A DNA stretch of 24,760 bases, taken from positions 1 to 24,760 of the forward strand of contig JACPMT010000039.1 in assembly GCA_016185815.1 (NCBI GenBank), given 5' to 3'. Of this stretch, positions 16,311-22,408 are shown piece after piece. The stretch's first letter is position 1, and every line of letters begins with the position of its first letter. The DNA is from Candidatus Woesearchaeota archaeon. Its GTDB lineage: Archaea; Nanobdellota; Nanobdellia; Woesearchaeales; GW2011-AR4. A model generated the notes under the pieces. It had not been told where the DNA came from. It did not search any database and saw nothing but the letters and a program-made list of their open reading frames with translations. A program made the translations under genes and the position numbers.

Positions 16311-16508
16311 TCAAAATTTCTTGAACTGAGCTGCAGTGTCTATCAGGTCAACATGCCCAAGGAACACTGCCCTGCAGCAGTATCTCTGCAATCCAAGCTC
16401 GTCCAAAACTTTCTTTCTTTCTTCGCCCTTGTTAACTCTTTCGTTATAAGGCTCCCACAAATGAGCAATCGGCTTTCCACATGAAAAACAACGGATTGGT
16501 ATAATCAT
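16311..16508 (-). CDS. rpoN: DNA-directed RNA polymerase subunit N (Rpb10)
   Basis: Small assembly subunit of archaeal RNA polymerase, 65 residues, not related to bacterial sigma-54. Zinc ligands are C7 and C10 in CFSC and C44-C45 in RYCC; GKPIAHLWEPY and VFLGHVDLID are family-typical. The frame is open to 16559, but ATG 16508 follows TATA CCTTTAAAAATAG (about 16528-16541) by 27 bases, so the upstream 17 codons are promoter. Its promoter and first 22 codons are duplicated exactly 387 bp away. It should directly follow rps9 in the ancestral operon but is now separated by about 1.8 kb. Confidence 0.97.
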   Translation of the reverse strand: MIIPIRCFSCGKPIAHLWEPYNERVNKGEERKKVLDELGLQRYCCRAVFLGHVDLIDTAAQFKKF

Positions 16509-16556
16509 ATTACTAGTAGAAAATTCGGCTATTTTTAAAGGTTTTGCCTTTGCTGC
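16443..16556. repeat. 114-bp perfect direct repeat, copy 1 (genuine rpoN promoter and 5' end)
   Basis: Identical base for base to 16830-16943, 387 bp away. In the minus direction it holds 16 codons' worth of promoter, the TATA element and rpoN codons 1-22 (through WEPYN). Identity ends sharply on both sides: 16442 is C against T, and 16557 is C against T. The length is exactly 38 codons. Confidence 0.95.
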
Positions 16557-16598
16557 CAAAATAGAAACAATTTTATAATATAAAAAAATTTATACTTT

Positions 16599-16871
16599 AT
16601 GAACGTTGCTGAGAAAGGATGGAATTTCACAAGCTGGCTTTTTGCTGTAATTCTTTTATTGGTAGGAGCTGGTGCACTACTTTCAAAAGCTATATTGCCC
16701 GGCTTACTTGTTATATTAATTGCTTTGATAATCATACCAATAACTAAAAAATTTTTACTTAAAAAATGGAAATTTGATTTCTCATTTAAAAGAAAATCAA
16801 TTTTAATAACTCTAATTTTTGTGATTTTTGTTATAAGGCTCCCACAAATGAGCAATCGGCTTTCCACATGA
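16599..16871 (+). pseudogene. Small membrane protein gene truncated at the repeat junction
   Basis: An ORF of 90 codons. Residues 1-77 form at least three hydrophobic segments (FTSWLFAVILLLVGAGALL, ILPGLLVILIALIIIP, ILITLIFVIFVI) divided by basic loops, resembling N-terminal membrane domains of archaeal hypothetical proteins. The last 13 residues are read from inside the rpoN repeat on the wrong strand, so the original C-terminus is missing. It has its own TATA TTTTATAATATAAA (16571-16584), 24 bases before ATG 16599. It fills the 273 bp between the two repeat copies and is probably inactive or a gene fragment. Confidence 0.6.
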
Positions 16872-18062
16872 AAAACAACGGATTGGTATAATCATATTAC
16901 TAGTAGAAAATTCGGCTATTTTTAAAGGTTTTGCCTTTGCTGCTAAGTTTAAAGTAATATCTTTCCTCACTCTCTGAACTTTAATATCACTAACTCCAAC
17001 TTGCTCTGCAATTTTCCATGCTGGCCAGTCTGGATGTAAGTTGTGCAATTCTATTGTCTTCTTGATTTTCTCTTGTGAGATTTTGTTATGTGGCTTTTGA
17101 AGATTGTTTCTCCAGTCCTTTAATCCGTCAAAATCTTCATAAAGGTTCATCATTCTTAAGAATTTGTTGTATTTTTCAGGGCTTAAAGTCATTAGTTTTT
17201 GTTTTAGTAATTCAAGATTGTTTTCTTTTTTTGATATGATTATTGATTTAAAATCACCATTTTGAATTGAATTTATGTCTAACCTTTTCAAGCATTGTTG
17301 GAATAATGATCTTTCATTCGGGTCTTTTGCTGTTATGAAAACTCTGTATCTCTTATCAGGAATATACACTTCTACATTCGATTCTCCAGCTATTATACCT
17401 TTCATGAACCATCTTATTTCATCATCATTAAATTTAAGAATATTATAAAAAGTATTTTTAACAAAACTTTTTAGTATTTGACTGAATAAATTAGAACCCA
17501 TTTCAATTATTAAAGTACCATAATCATAAAAACCTAATATTGTATTCTTAGTATTCTTAATGTAAGTAACTTTTTTAGGGTAAGACCATTCCAAAGACAT
17601 TTTCATCTTAGAAGTCCAATAATTAATGACTTTGTCTTCTACTTCTTTTCTATAATTTTTATCAGAAGGTTCGTTAATGTTGACTTTTATGTACCATTTC
17701 CAAGAATCTTTTGGTAAATCAAATTCTTTTTCAAACCATTCCATGACTTTTTTGACCAATCTGTATTCATGGTTACAAAACACAACTTTACCATCATGCT
17801 GTTTTCCCATTTCAGCTTGCAATAATCCCAGAACTTCAAAAGTTTCCTGATTTCTTCTTACATATTTAGGAAGTAGCAACTCGTACTTTTTCTTACCAAC
17901 AAGCCCTGTATGGTTATGTAGTTCGGTAAAATAAGATAATTTTATGTAATTACTAATCTCATCTCTATTTAATTCAAAACTTTTTTCTGGAAAATTCTTA
18001 CAAATAACTTTACTAGGAATAAATTCTTCCAAACAAATTTTTTGATTTCTGAGCGAGTTCAT
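16812..18062 (-). CDS. LAGLIDADG homing endonuclease 1, C-terminally fused to an rpoN fragment
   Basis: 416 residues. Two LAGLIDADG motifs: LGLLQAEMG at 78-86 (metal ligand E84) and MKGIIAGES at 220-228 (E227), so a monomeric two-motif enzyme. Residues about 328-373 hold a helix-turn-helix (WPAWKIAEQVGVSDIKVQRV) that may aid DNA binding. Residues 374-411 are encoded by the 114-bp rpoN repeat in the same frame, followed by KNHKN and a stop, so the native end was probably replaced. GGTGATT before ATG 18062 is the ribosome-binding site and is predicted to be paired in the leader. It lies between rps9 and rpoN and is AT-rich compared with them. Confidence 0.85.
   Translation of the reverse strand: MNSLRNQKICLEEFIPSKVICKNFPEKSFELNRDEISNYIKLSYFTELHNHTGLVGKKKYELLLPKYVRRNQETFEVLGLLQAEMGKQHDGKVVFCNHEYRLVKKVMEWFEKEFDLPKDSWKWYIKVNINEPSDKNYRKEVEDKVINYWTSKMKMSLEWSYPKKVTYIKNTKNTILGFYDYGTLIIEMGSNLFSQILKSFVKNTFYNILKFNDDEIRWFMKGIIAGESNVEVYIPDKRYRVFITAKDPNERSLFQQCLKRLDINSIQNGDFKSIIISKKENNLELLKQKLMTLSPEKYNKFLRMMNLYEDFDGLKDWRNNLQKPHNKISQEKIKKTIELHNLHPDWPAWKIAEQVGVSDIKVQRVRKDITLNLAAKAKPLKIAEFSTSNMIIPIRCFSCGKPIAHLWEPYNKNHKN
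16830..16943. repeat. 114-bp perfect direct repeat, copy 2 (inside endonuclease 1 3' end)
   Basis: Second copy of the rpoN promoter plus first 22 codons. It is read through in frame as the tail of the endonuclease. Its TATA (about 16915-16928) and ATG at 16895 could also drive a 27-codon leaderless peptide carrying only half of the zinc knuckle (CFSC). Confidence 0.95.
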
Positions 18063-18235
18063 TTTAAATCACCAAGTTTTCCTCGGTTGAGACTGCGTAA
18101 AAGACTTTTGTGTTGAAAATCGAAAAACTTAATTTGGCAGTCGAAACATTGTTTGAGGTGATTAAAATAACGAGTTAATCAGAAAATTTGTTAGAATTTA
18201 TCCTTTATAAAGTTCACACTAGGATGTCCAGTGGT
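18063..18235 (-). promoter_or_regulatory. Promoter and structured leader of homing endonuclease 1
   Basis: Reading the minus strand: box ACCACTGGACATCC at 18235-18222, 10 nt, TATA TTTATAAAGG at 18211-18202, then AATTCTA; a transcript would start near 18181, giving a leader of about 120 nt. Predicted pairs are AATCACC (18157-18163) with GGTGATT (18067-18073), which is the Shine-Dalgarno; GACTGC (18137-18142) with GCAGTC (18091-18096); and a weaker inner stem closing TTTTCAACA. CCGAG/CTTGG just before the ribosome-binding site is an alternative hairpin. Box, TATA and core match endonuclease 2. Confidence 0.7.
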
Positions 18236-18355
18236 CGAAGAATTAATAAGAATAAATAATTCTTTAAAACAATAAATAGGAATTTTTTGAGCCTCTTTTG
18301 ATAAAATAAGAAAGAATAAGTTTGATTTTAAAGAAAGAAGTTTTATTTAGCCTTT
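18236..18355. other. AT-rich spacer after rps9
   Basis: About 120 bp between the S9 stop and the endonuclease promoter box. It is nearly all A and T with several T-runs on the minus strand, plausible as a transcription terminator for the S13-S9 operon. No ORF or RNA gene is visible. Confidence 0.4.
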
Positions 18356-18757
18356 TTAACGGTACGACTTTTGCACTTTTGCCCTTGCCTGCCCGTGCCT
18401 GTTCGGCTTTGCAGCTTCCTTCCTTCTTACATCGGCAACGAGCAAGTTCCTGTCGTAGCTTAAGAATGTTTCTTTCAGCTTATCATTTTTTGTGAAATTA
18501 ACCAAAGCTTTTGCAATTGCAAGCCTTGACGCCTCTGCCTGCGAAGTTATGCCGCCTCCGGCAACGCTTACATCAATATCAACTTTGCTGGCAGCATCCC
18601 CAGCCAATATGAATGGCTCCCTTAATTTAAGCCTTGATACCTTGGGCTCTATAAAATCAAGCAAGACGCTGTTAACCCTCACCAAGCCATTTCCCTGCTT
18701 TAATGTGGCTCTTGCAATTGCTTTTTTTCTTTTTCCGGATTTCTGAATAGGTTTCAT
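18356..18757 (-). CDS. rps9: 30S ribosomal protein S9 (uS9)
   Basis: Small-subunit protein near the P site. The 133-residue sequence has SGKRKKAIARATLKQGNG at the N-terminus, VAGGGITSQAEASRLAIAKAL in the middle and the universal C-terminal arginine-ended tail, AKVQKSYR, that reaches the tRNA anticodon. The ATG overlaps the L13 stop (ATGA). In other archaea rpoN follows directly; here an endonuclease gene intervenes. Confidence 0.97.
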   Translation of the reverse strand: MKPIQKSGKRKKAIARATLKQGNGLVRVNSVLLDFIEPKVSRLKLREPFILAGDAASKVDIDVSVAGGGITSQAEASRLAIAKALVNFTKNDKLKETFLSYDRNLLVADVRRKEAAKPNRHGQARAKVQKSYR

Positions 18758-19170
18758 ACTTTACCACCAACAGCTTTGCATATGTCCTTGACTTTTAAGT
18801 AGTCTGCTGAATGCAGCTTCTCTGCCCCTGCGCTTCCGACAGCCAAAGTCTTTTCATTCCTTAAGTTTTCAGGAACACCAATATGGCATTTGACATTTTT
18901 GAAGACATCCCTTCCTCTCGACCTTTTAAACGGAAGCATGCCCCTTATTGCCCTTTTGACAAGCATGTCAGGCCTTCTGTAAAAATAAGGAGCCTTTGTA
19001 GGCGCTTTCCTATGCAACCTTCTTATGTACTCGTTTAATATTGCATGCTTTCTTCCGCTAATGACACATTCCTCGCAGTTTATGATGTCCACTTTGTTGC
19101 CAAGCAAAGCCTGCTTTGCAGCATAGCTGCTCAATCTTCCCAAGATTGAATCCTTAGCGTCGATTATCAT
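18754..19170 (-). CDS. rpl13: 50S ribosomal protein L13 (uL13)
   Basis: Large-subunit protein. Diagnostic stretches are MIIDAKDSILGRLSSYAAK, CEECVISGRKHAILNEYIRR, FYRRPDMLVKRAIRGMLPF and RGRDVFKNVKCHIG. The frame begins at TTG 19179, overlapping the L18e stop, but ATG 19170 gives the normal archaeal N-terminus. Middle gene of L18e-L13-S9 with 4-base overlap to S9. Confidence 0.96.
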   Translation of the reverse strand: MIIDAKDSILGRLSSYAAKQALLGNKVDIINCEECVISGRKHAILNEYIRRLHRKAPTKAPYFYRRPDMLVKRAIRGMLPFKRSRGRDVFKNVKCHIGVPENLRNEKTLAVGSAGAEKLHSADYLKVKDICKAVGGKV

Positions 19171-19175
19171 TTGTT

Positions 19176-19541
19176 TCAACCAATTATCCTTATTCCCTTC
19201 CCATTTGGATTTTCCTTGCTTAATTCCAGCAGCGGAACAATCTTTGCGCCTGCTTTCTCAATCTTTTCCTTTGCGCCGCCTGAAAACTGGAATGCTGAAA
19301 TTGTGAGCTTGTGCTCCAAGTTGCCTGCTCCAAGAACTTTCCCAGGCACTACAATGGTTTCATTTTCTTTTGTGTACCTGCTTATGCTTGAGAGGTTGAC
19401 AATCCTTCTTTGTCTTGTAGGTTTCTCTAGGTCATCCGCAACTCGCTTCCATATGTTTGCATTCTGCTCGCTGCTTTTCTTCTTCAGTTCCATAATCAGC
19501 CTGAGCAAAATTGGATTGCTTGGCCCTGTTCGTTTTGGCAT
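19176..19541 (-). CDS. rpl18e: 50S ribosomal protein L18e (eL18)
   Basis: Archaeal/eukaryotic-specific large-subunit protein of 121 residues. Starts PKRTGPSNPILLRLI; contains VNLSSISRYTKENETIVVPGKVLGAG and HKLTISAFQFSGGAKEKI, both typical. It is the first protein gene after tRNA-Leu, an order also known from the haloarchaeal S9 operon. A 220-bp leader upstream carries several hairpins. Confidence 0.96.
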   Translation of the reverse strand: MPKRTGPSNPILLRLIMELKKKSSEQNANIWKRVADDLEKPTRQRRIVNLSSISRYTKENETIVVPGKVLGAGNLEHKLTISAFQFSGGAKEKIEKAGAKIVPLLELSKENPNGKGIRIIG

Positions 19542-19705
19542 TTTATTATTGGATTTGATTAATTGATTTCAATTCAATCCGCCTTCGGCACATTTTACTC
19601 TCGCGAGGCATCCGACCTCGCTCGCTATACATTGAAAGCGGGTCACCTCTTTCTTACTTTGAACCAGAGTCGACCTGCATGCGAGTTTGCTCGCATACTC
19701 GCAAA
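19542..19705 (-). promoter_or_regulatory. Structured leader of rpl18e, shares sequence with the rps13 leader
   Basis: Minus-strand TATA-like TTTTAAAAAATT near 19727-19738 predicts a transcript start near 19705. The leader holds TGCGAG-CAAA-CTCGCA (a perfect 6-bp stem), a CGAG-rich region and GCC-GAA-GGC. Reading the plus strand, 19573-19633 aligns with 22175-22253: TTCAATCCG, CTTCGG, ACA-TATTTT/ACATTTT, GCATC and CTA(G/T)ACATT are shared in order. Function is unproven; a ribosomal-protein autoregulatory element or a small dispersed repeat are both possible. Confidence 0.45.
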
Positions 19706-19762
19706 CAACTCTCTCGTTTTTTGAATTTTTTAAAATTGTTTTTAATGAATTATTGATTTGGA

Positions 19763-19898
19763 TGCGGGGGAAGGGATTTGAACCCTCGCAACCACTAAGG
19801 TATGCGGCTTTTGCTCCGAAACCTCAACCGCATTCATTTGACCAGGTTTCAGTCCGCGAGCCTCGCTTTGAAAACTCGCAGATCTCTGACACCCCCGC
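19763..19898 (-). tRNA. tRNA-Leu(GAG) with two candidate introns
   Basis: Acceptor GCGGGGG (19898-19892) pairs with CCCCCGC (19770-19764); discriminator A at 19763; CCA not encoded. T-arm GAGGG-TTCAAAT-CCCTT and variable arm CCTTAGTGGTTGC are Leu-like. Anticodon GAG is at 19825-19823, between TGCGG and CCGCA. A 37-nt insert (19883-19847) splits the D-arm: TCAG/CTGA helix, 3-nt bulges AGA and AAC, inner stem TCTGCGAG/CTCGCGGA. Removing it restores TCAGAGCCTGGTCAAATGA, matching the archaeal Leu D-arm. A 13-nt insert (19821-19809) after position 37 is also needed to give a 7-nt loop. The gene sits 16 bases after rpoD. Confidence 0.85.
19847..19883 (-). other. Candidate 37-nt D-arm intron in tRNA-Leu
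   Basis: Cutting after the second base of each 3-nt bulge (AG|A and AA|C) removes exactly 37 nt and joins G15 to C16. Central helix is 4 bp (TCAG/CTGA) and the inner helix 8 bp with one G-T pair. The outer helix is not formed, so this would be a relaxed bulge-helix-bulge. Confidence 0.72.
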
Positions 19899-19914
19899 AT
19901 AAAATGAAAGCTGG

Positions 19915-20712
19915 TTATTTTGCCTTCTTGAGCTCCTCCACAAACTCGTCTAATTGCTCGTCAAAAAGGTCTACTGCTTTGCTGACAATTTCCTTGCAGC
20001 TTAGCTGGCCAAATGATTCAACGTAAAACACAAAGTCCGTGTCGCTTGCAGTCACTTTGACGTTCTTGTCTATCTCTGAAAAATCAAATGACAAATCAGA
20101 TTCAAGCACCCTGTCTTTGTTGACAACCAGTTTGCGGTCCTTTATTTCAAAGATATTATTGTGGTCGACTTCTATGACAGCTTCGGGGTTTTTCACCTCT
20201 CCTGTTATCTCTACAATCGGCCTGTACTTGTAGTATACATGGCACGGGCTCCATTTTATGTGCTCTTTTCCCCTGCCAAGGACTGCAGTAGCCTCCAGCT
20301 CCAAAGTCTGGCCCTTCAGAAGCTTTACAATAGGAATATCCCCATAAACAGGCTTCACAGCAGGGTCTTTGCTCTTGATTTCAGAGGCATAGACCATTCC
20401 AAAGCCTTTTGTAGCCTTGAGCACCATTTTCAACTGGCATCTGTTGCAGCCCTTGCCTTCGCACTTGCATTTATCCGGCAGGTTATATGACTTCAAGTCT
20501 GTTTTTAGAGGGATTAAGCCGAGCCTGTGGGCAATCATTTCATCATAAAGTATTGAATTATTCTTTGAGAATGTGACATTCTCGATAGCCATTGTCGGAA
20601 CCTCGTTTACCATGAGCCTTCTCAAGGTATTTGCAAAAACAGGCAGCGAATCCTTTAAAATAAAAGAGAGCTTGCCATGCTCTTTGTTATTTTCCAAAAC
20701 CCTTATTTCCAT
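19915..20712 (-). CDS. rpoD: DNA-directed RNA polymerase subunit D (Rpb3/alpha-like)
   Basis: Assembly-platform subunit of archaeal RNA polymerase; not a sigma factor. Starts MEIRVLENNKEHGKLSFIL and has the dimerisation region SLPVFANTLRRLMVNEVP. Domain 3 has four cysteines, CKCEGKGCNRC, fewer than the ferredoxin-like form seen in some archaea, so a structural zinc or single cluster is more likely. The open frame runs up to 20772 within S11, but ATG 20712 follows GGAGGA by a normal spacing, giving 265 residues. It lies 13 bases after rps11 and directly upstream of tRNA-Leu. Confidence 0.96.
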   Translation of the reverse strand: MEIRVLENNKEHGKLSFILKDSLPVFANTLRRLMVNEVPTMAIENVTFSKNNSILYDEMIAHRLGLIPLKTDLKSYNLPDKCKCEGKGCNRCQLKMVLKATKGFGMVYASEIKSKDPAVKPVYGDIPIVKLLKGQTLELEATAVLGRGKEHIKWSPCHVYYKYRPIVEITGEVKNPEAVIEVDHNNIFEIKDRKLVVNKDRVLESDLSFDFSEIDKNVKVTASDTDFVFYVESFGQLSCKEIVSKAVDLFDEQLDEFVEELKKAK

Positions 20713-20725
20713 TTTGTCCTCCTGC

Positions 20726-21124
20726 TCAAACTCTTCTCCCTCGCTTGCCGCCTTTTTTCCTGCAGCCGTCATGCGGCAAGGGCGTCACTTCCTCTATGAT
20801 TCCAATCTTCAGCCCCATTCTTGACAACGACCTTATTGCAGCCTGCGCCCCTGGGCCAGGGCTTGTCGGCCCGTTATGGCCGCCTGGAGCCTTTATCTTG
20901 ACATGAATCCCGGTTATGCCCTTGTCCATTGCGGTTTCTGCTGCTCTCTTTGCAGCTATCATTGCAGCAGTCGGACTTCCTTCCATCCTGTCGCTTTTTA
21001 CAACCATGCCGCCTGAGCCAACAGCCAATGTTTCAGTTCCTGTTATATCTGTGATATGGATTATTGTGTTGTTGTACGAAGCATAGATATGCGCAATTCC
21101 CCATCTTGATTGGCGTTGCTCCAT
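20726..21124 (-). CDS. rps11: 30S ribosomal protein S11 (uS11)
   Basis: 132 residues. WGIAHIYASYNNTIIHITDITG, AAMIAAKRAAETAMDKGI and the conserved GGHNGPTSPGPGAQAAIRSL loop, followed by EEVTPLPHDGCRKKGGKRGRRV, are unambiguous. It sits 4 bases after rps4 in the S13-S4-S11-rpoD order common to archaea. Confidence 0.97.
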   Translation of the reverse strand: MEQRQSRWGIAHIYASYNNTIIHITDITGTETLAVGSGGMVVKSDRMEGSPTAAMIAAKRAAETAMDKGITGIHVKIKAPGGHNGPTSPGPGAQAAIRSLSRMGLKIGIIEEVTPLPHDGCRKKGGKRGRRV

Positions 21125-21128
21125 TTTG

Positions 21129-21653
21129 TTATTGACTTGCCTTTTCTGCTTTTTGCTCCTTTGGATTATCTGTTAACTGCATAGCATGAACCAGTTTAAT
21201 ATGCGGCTCTTCCTCAATTGAAACAAGGTAAGACGGGTTTGTTATTTTTTTGCTGCCAACAGCAATATGCTCATGCGTGATGAACTGCCTTGCCTGGCGC
21301 ATGGTTTTTGCCATCTGTCTCCTGCATATTAATGTCTGCAGCCTTCTTTCCAGGATATTTTTTAATGTAAGATTCAGGATATCTTCAACCTTTGAGTCTT
21401 TTTTAAGCAAGCCAAGCAAATAAAGCCTGTCCAGTAATTGCCTCTTTTCCAGCTCTGACTGCGAAGTTCTTTCCCCTATGATTGTCTTTGCCCTATGCAG
21501 AAATTTTTTAAGCATAGAGTCCATTTTCCACACTTCATATTTCCTTCGCAAGCCATACTGCTTTAGAATATCTTTTTCCGCAGCTATTCTTTCCTTCTGC
21601 CAAGGATGGCTTGGAGTTGCAAATTTCTTTCTTTGCTTTTTATAGTCGCCCAT
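21129..21653 (-). CDS. rps4: 30S ribosomal protein S4 (uS4)
   Basis: Primary 16S rRNA binder, 174 residues. GDYKKQRKKFATPSHPWQKERI is the archaeal N-terminus; an S4 RNA-binding domain follows with ERRLQTLICRRQMAKTMRQARQFITHEHIAVG. The C-terminus is shorter and lysine/glutamate-rich. Three bases separate it from rps13 and four from rps11, so translation is coupled. Confidence 0.97.
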   Translation of the reverse strand: MGDYKKQRKKFATPSHPWQKERIAAEKDILKQYGLRRKYEVWKMDSMLKKFLHRAKTIIGERTSQSELEKRQLLDRLYLLGLLKKDSKVEDILNLTLKNILERRLQTLICRRQMAKTMRQARQFITHEHIAVGSKKITNPSYLVSIEEEPHIKLVHAMQLTDNPKEQKAEKASQ

Positions 21654-21656
21654 CTT

Positions 21657-22142
21657 TTATACCCTTCCTGCCTTTGTGCCTTCCTTTTTCCTGACCCCTA
21701 AAACTTTACCCTTGTTTTTCCTGAAATTTGATTTTGTTCGCTGGCCTCTTACAGGCAAGCCAAGAGAGTGCCGTATTCCCTTGTACGACTTTATTTTTTT
21801 CATCATCTTTATGTCGTTATCCTGAGTGAAGCTCAAAGTCGAGCCAGTCAAGTGCTTGTTTGCGCTGTCTTCCGGATCCCTTTTTCTGTTGAAAAGCCAT
21901 GACGGAATCCCGAACTTTGAAGGGTCCTTTATGACATCGTCAATTTTAGCTGCTTCATCGTCACTCAGGTAGCCTGCCTTTTTGGTTTTTTCAATGCCAG
22001 CAACATTCAGCACAGCATTAGAAAACATGAAGCTTATGCCCTTTATCTTTATCAAGGCGTGCTTAATAGGCTTATTTCCGTCCAAGTCTGTATTTGCAAT
22101 CCTTACAAAATATTTCAGTTCCTGTTTTTGCTCTTCTGCCAT
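21657..22142 (-). CDS. rps13: 30S ribosomal protein S13 (uS13)
   Basis: Head protein of the small subunit, 161 residues. YFVRIANTDLDGNKPIKHALIKIKGI opens the family domain; SYKGIRHSLGLPVRGQRTKSN is the universal helix and glycine-rich turn; the basic tail RKNKGKVLGVRKKEG is archaeal. First protein gene of the S13-S4-S11-rpoD-tRNA-Leu-L18e-L13-S9 cluster. The nearest TATA (about 22152-22163) is too close to ATG 22142 to yield a usable transcript; a second one at 22350-22360 fits a long leader. Confidence 0.97.
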   Translation of the reverse strand: MAEEQKQELKYFVRIANTDLDGNKPIKHALIKIKGISFMFSNAVLNVAGIEKTKKAGYLSDDEAAKIDDVIKDPSKFGIPSWLFNRKRDPEDSANKHLTGSTLSFTQDNDIKMMKKIKSYKGIRHSLGLPVRGQRTKSNFRKNKGKVLGVRKKEGTKAGRV

Positions 22143-22360
22143 TCTTTGATATTTTTATAAAATTATTTTGATTTTTCAATCCGTCCCTTCGGGACAATAT
22201 TTTGTGCTCGGCATCGCTTTTCTGCCATTATCGCAATGCCTCGCCTAGACATTATGCCACGAGAATAAATCGTTAGATAGAGCAATATATTAACCCTAGA
22301 AACGCTCTTATTGAACTCGGGCTGATTTCTGGGGTTGGTGTATTATATTTATTTATAAAG
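22143..22360 (-). promoter_or_regulatory. Candidate promoter and structured leader of rps13
   Basis: Minus-strand TATA CTTTATAAATA at 22350-22360 predicts a start near 22330 and a leader of about 185 nt. It contains three inverted repeats: AACCC-AGAAA with TTTCT-GGGTT (22292-22302 and 22326-22336, one mismatch), an 8-bp stem GGCATTGC/GCGATGCC (22210-22217 and 22233-22240, one wobble), and GTCCC-GAA-GGGAC (22183-22195). Part of it matches the rpl18e leader. No ORF was found. Confidence 0.5.
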
Positions 22361-22408
22361 CTTACTGATTTTAACTATAAGATATTCTCTCATAAATATG
22401 CATAACCT

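Noticed and set aside
16535..16867. 110-codon minus-strand ORF between the repeats
   Set aside because: Overlaps rpoN promoter and the membrane ORF on the opposite strand; no plausible protein features.
16812..18062. Endonuclease 1 as an intein or group I intron ORF in rpoN
   Set aside because: No intein splice motifs, no split host protein around it, and it precedes both rpoN copies with its own promoter.
20713..20772. 20-residue N-terminal extension of RpoD
   Set aside because: Lies inside rps11; ATG 20712 has a Shine-Dalgarno and matches the family N-terminus.
22200..22270. Possible H/ACA guide RNA or third tRNA in the rps13 leader
   Set aside because: ACA follows a stem, but no symmetric guide pocket or k-turn could be placed, and no tRNA T-arm is present.
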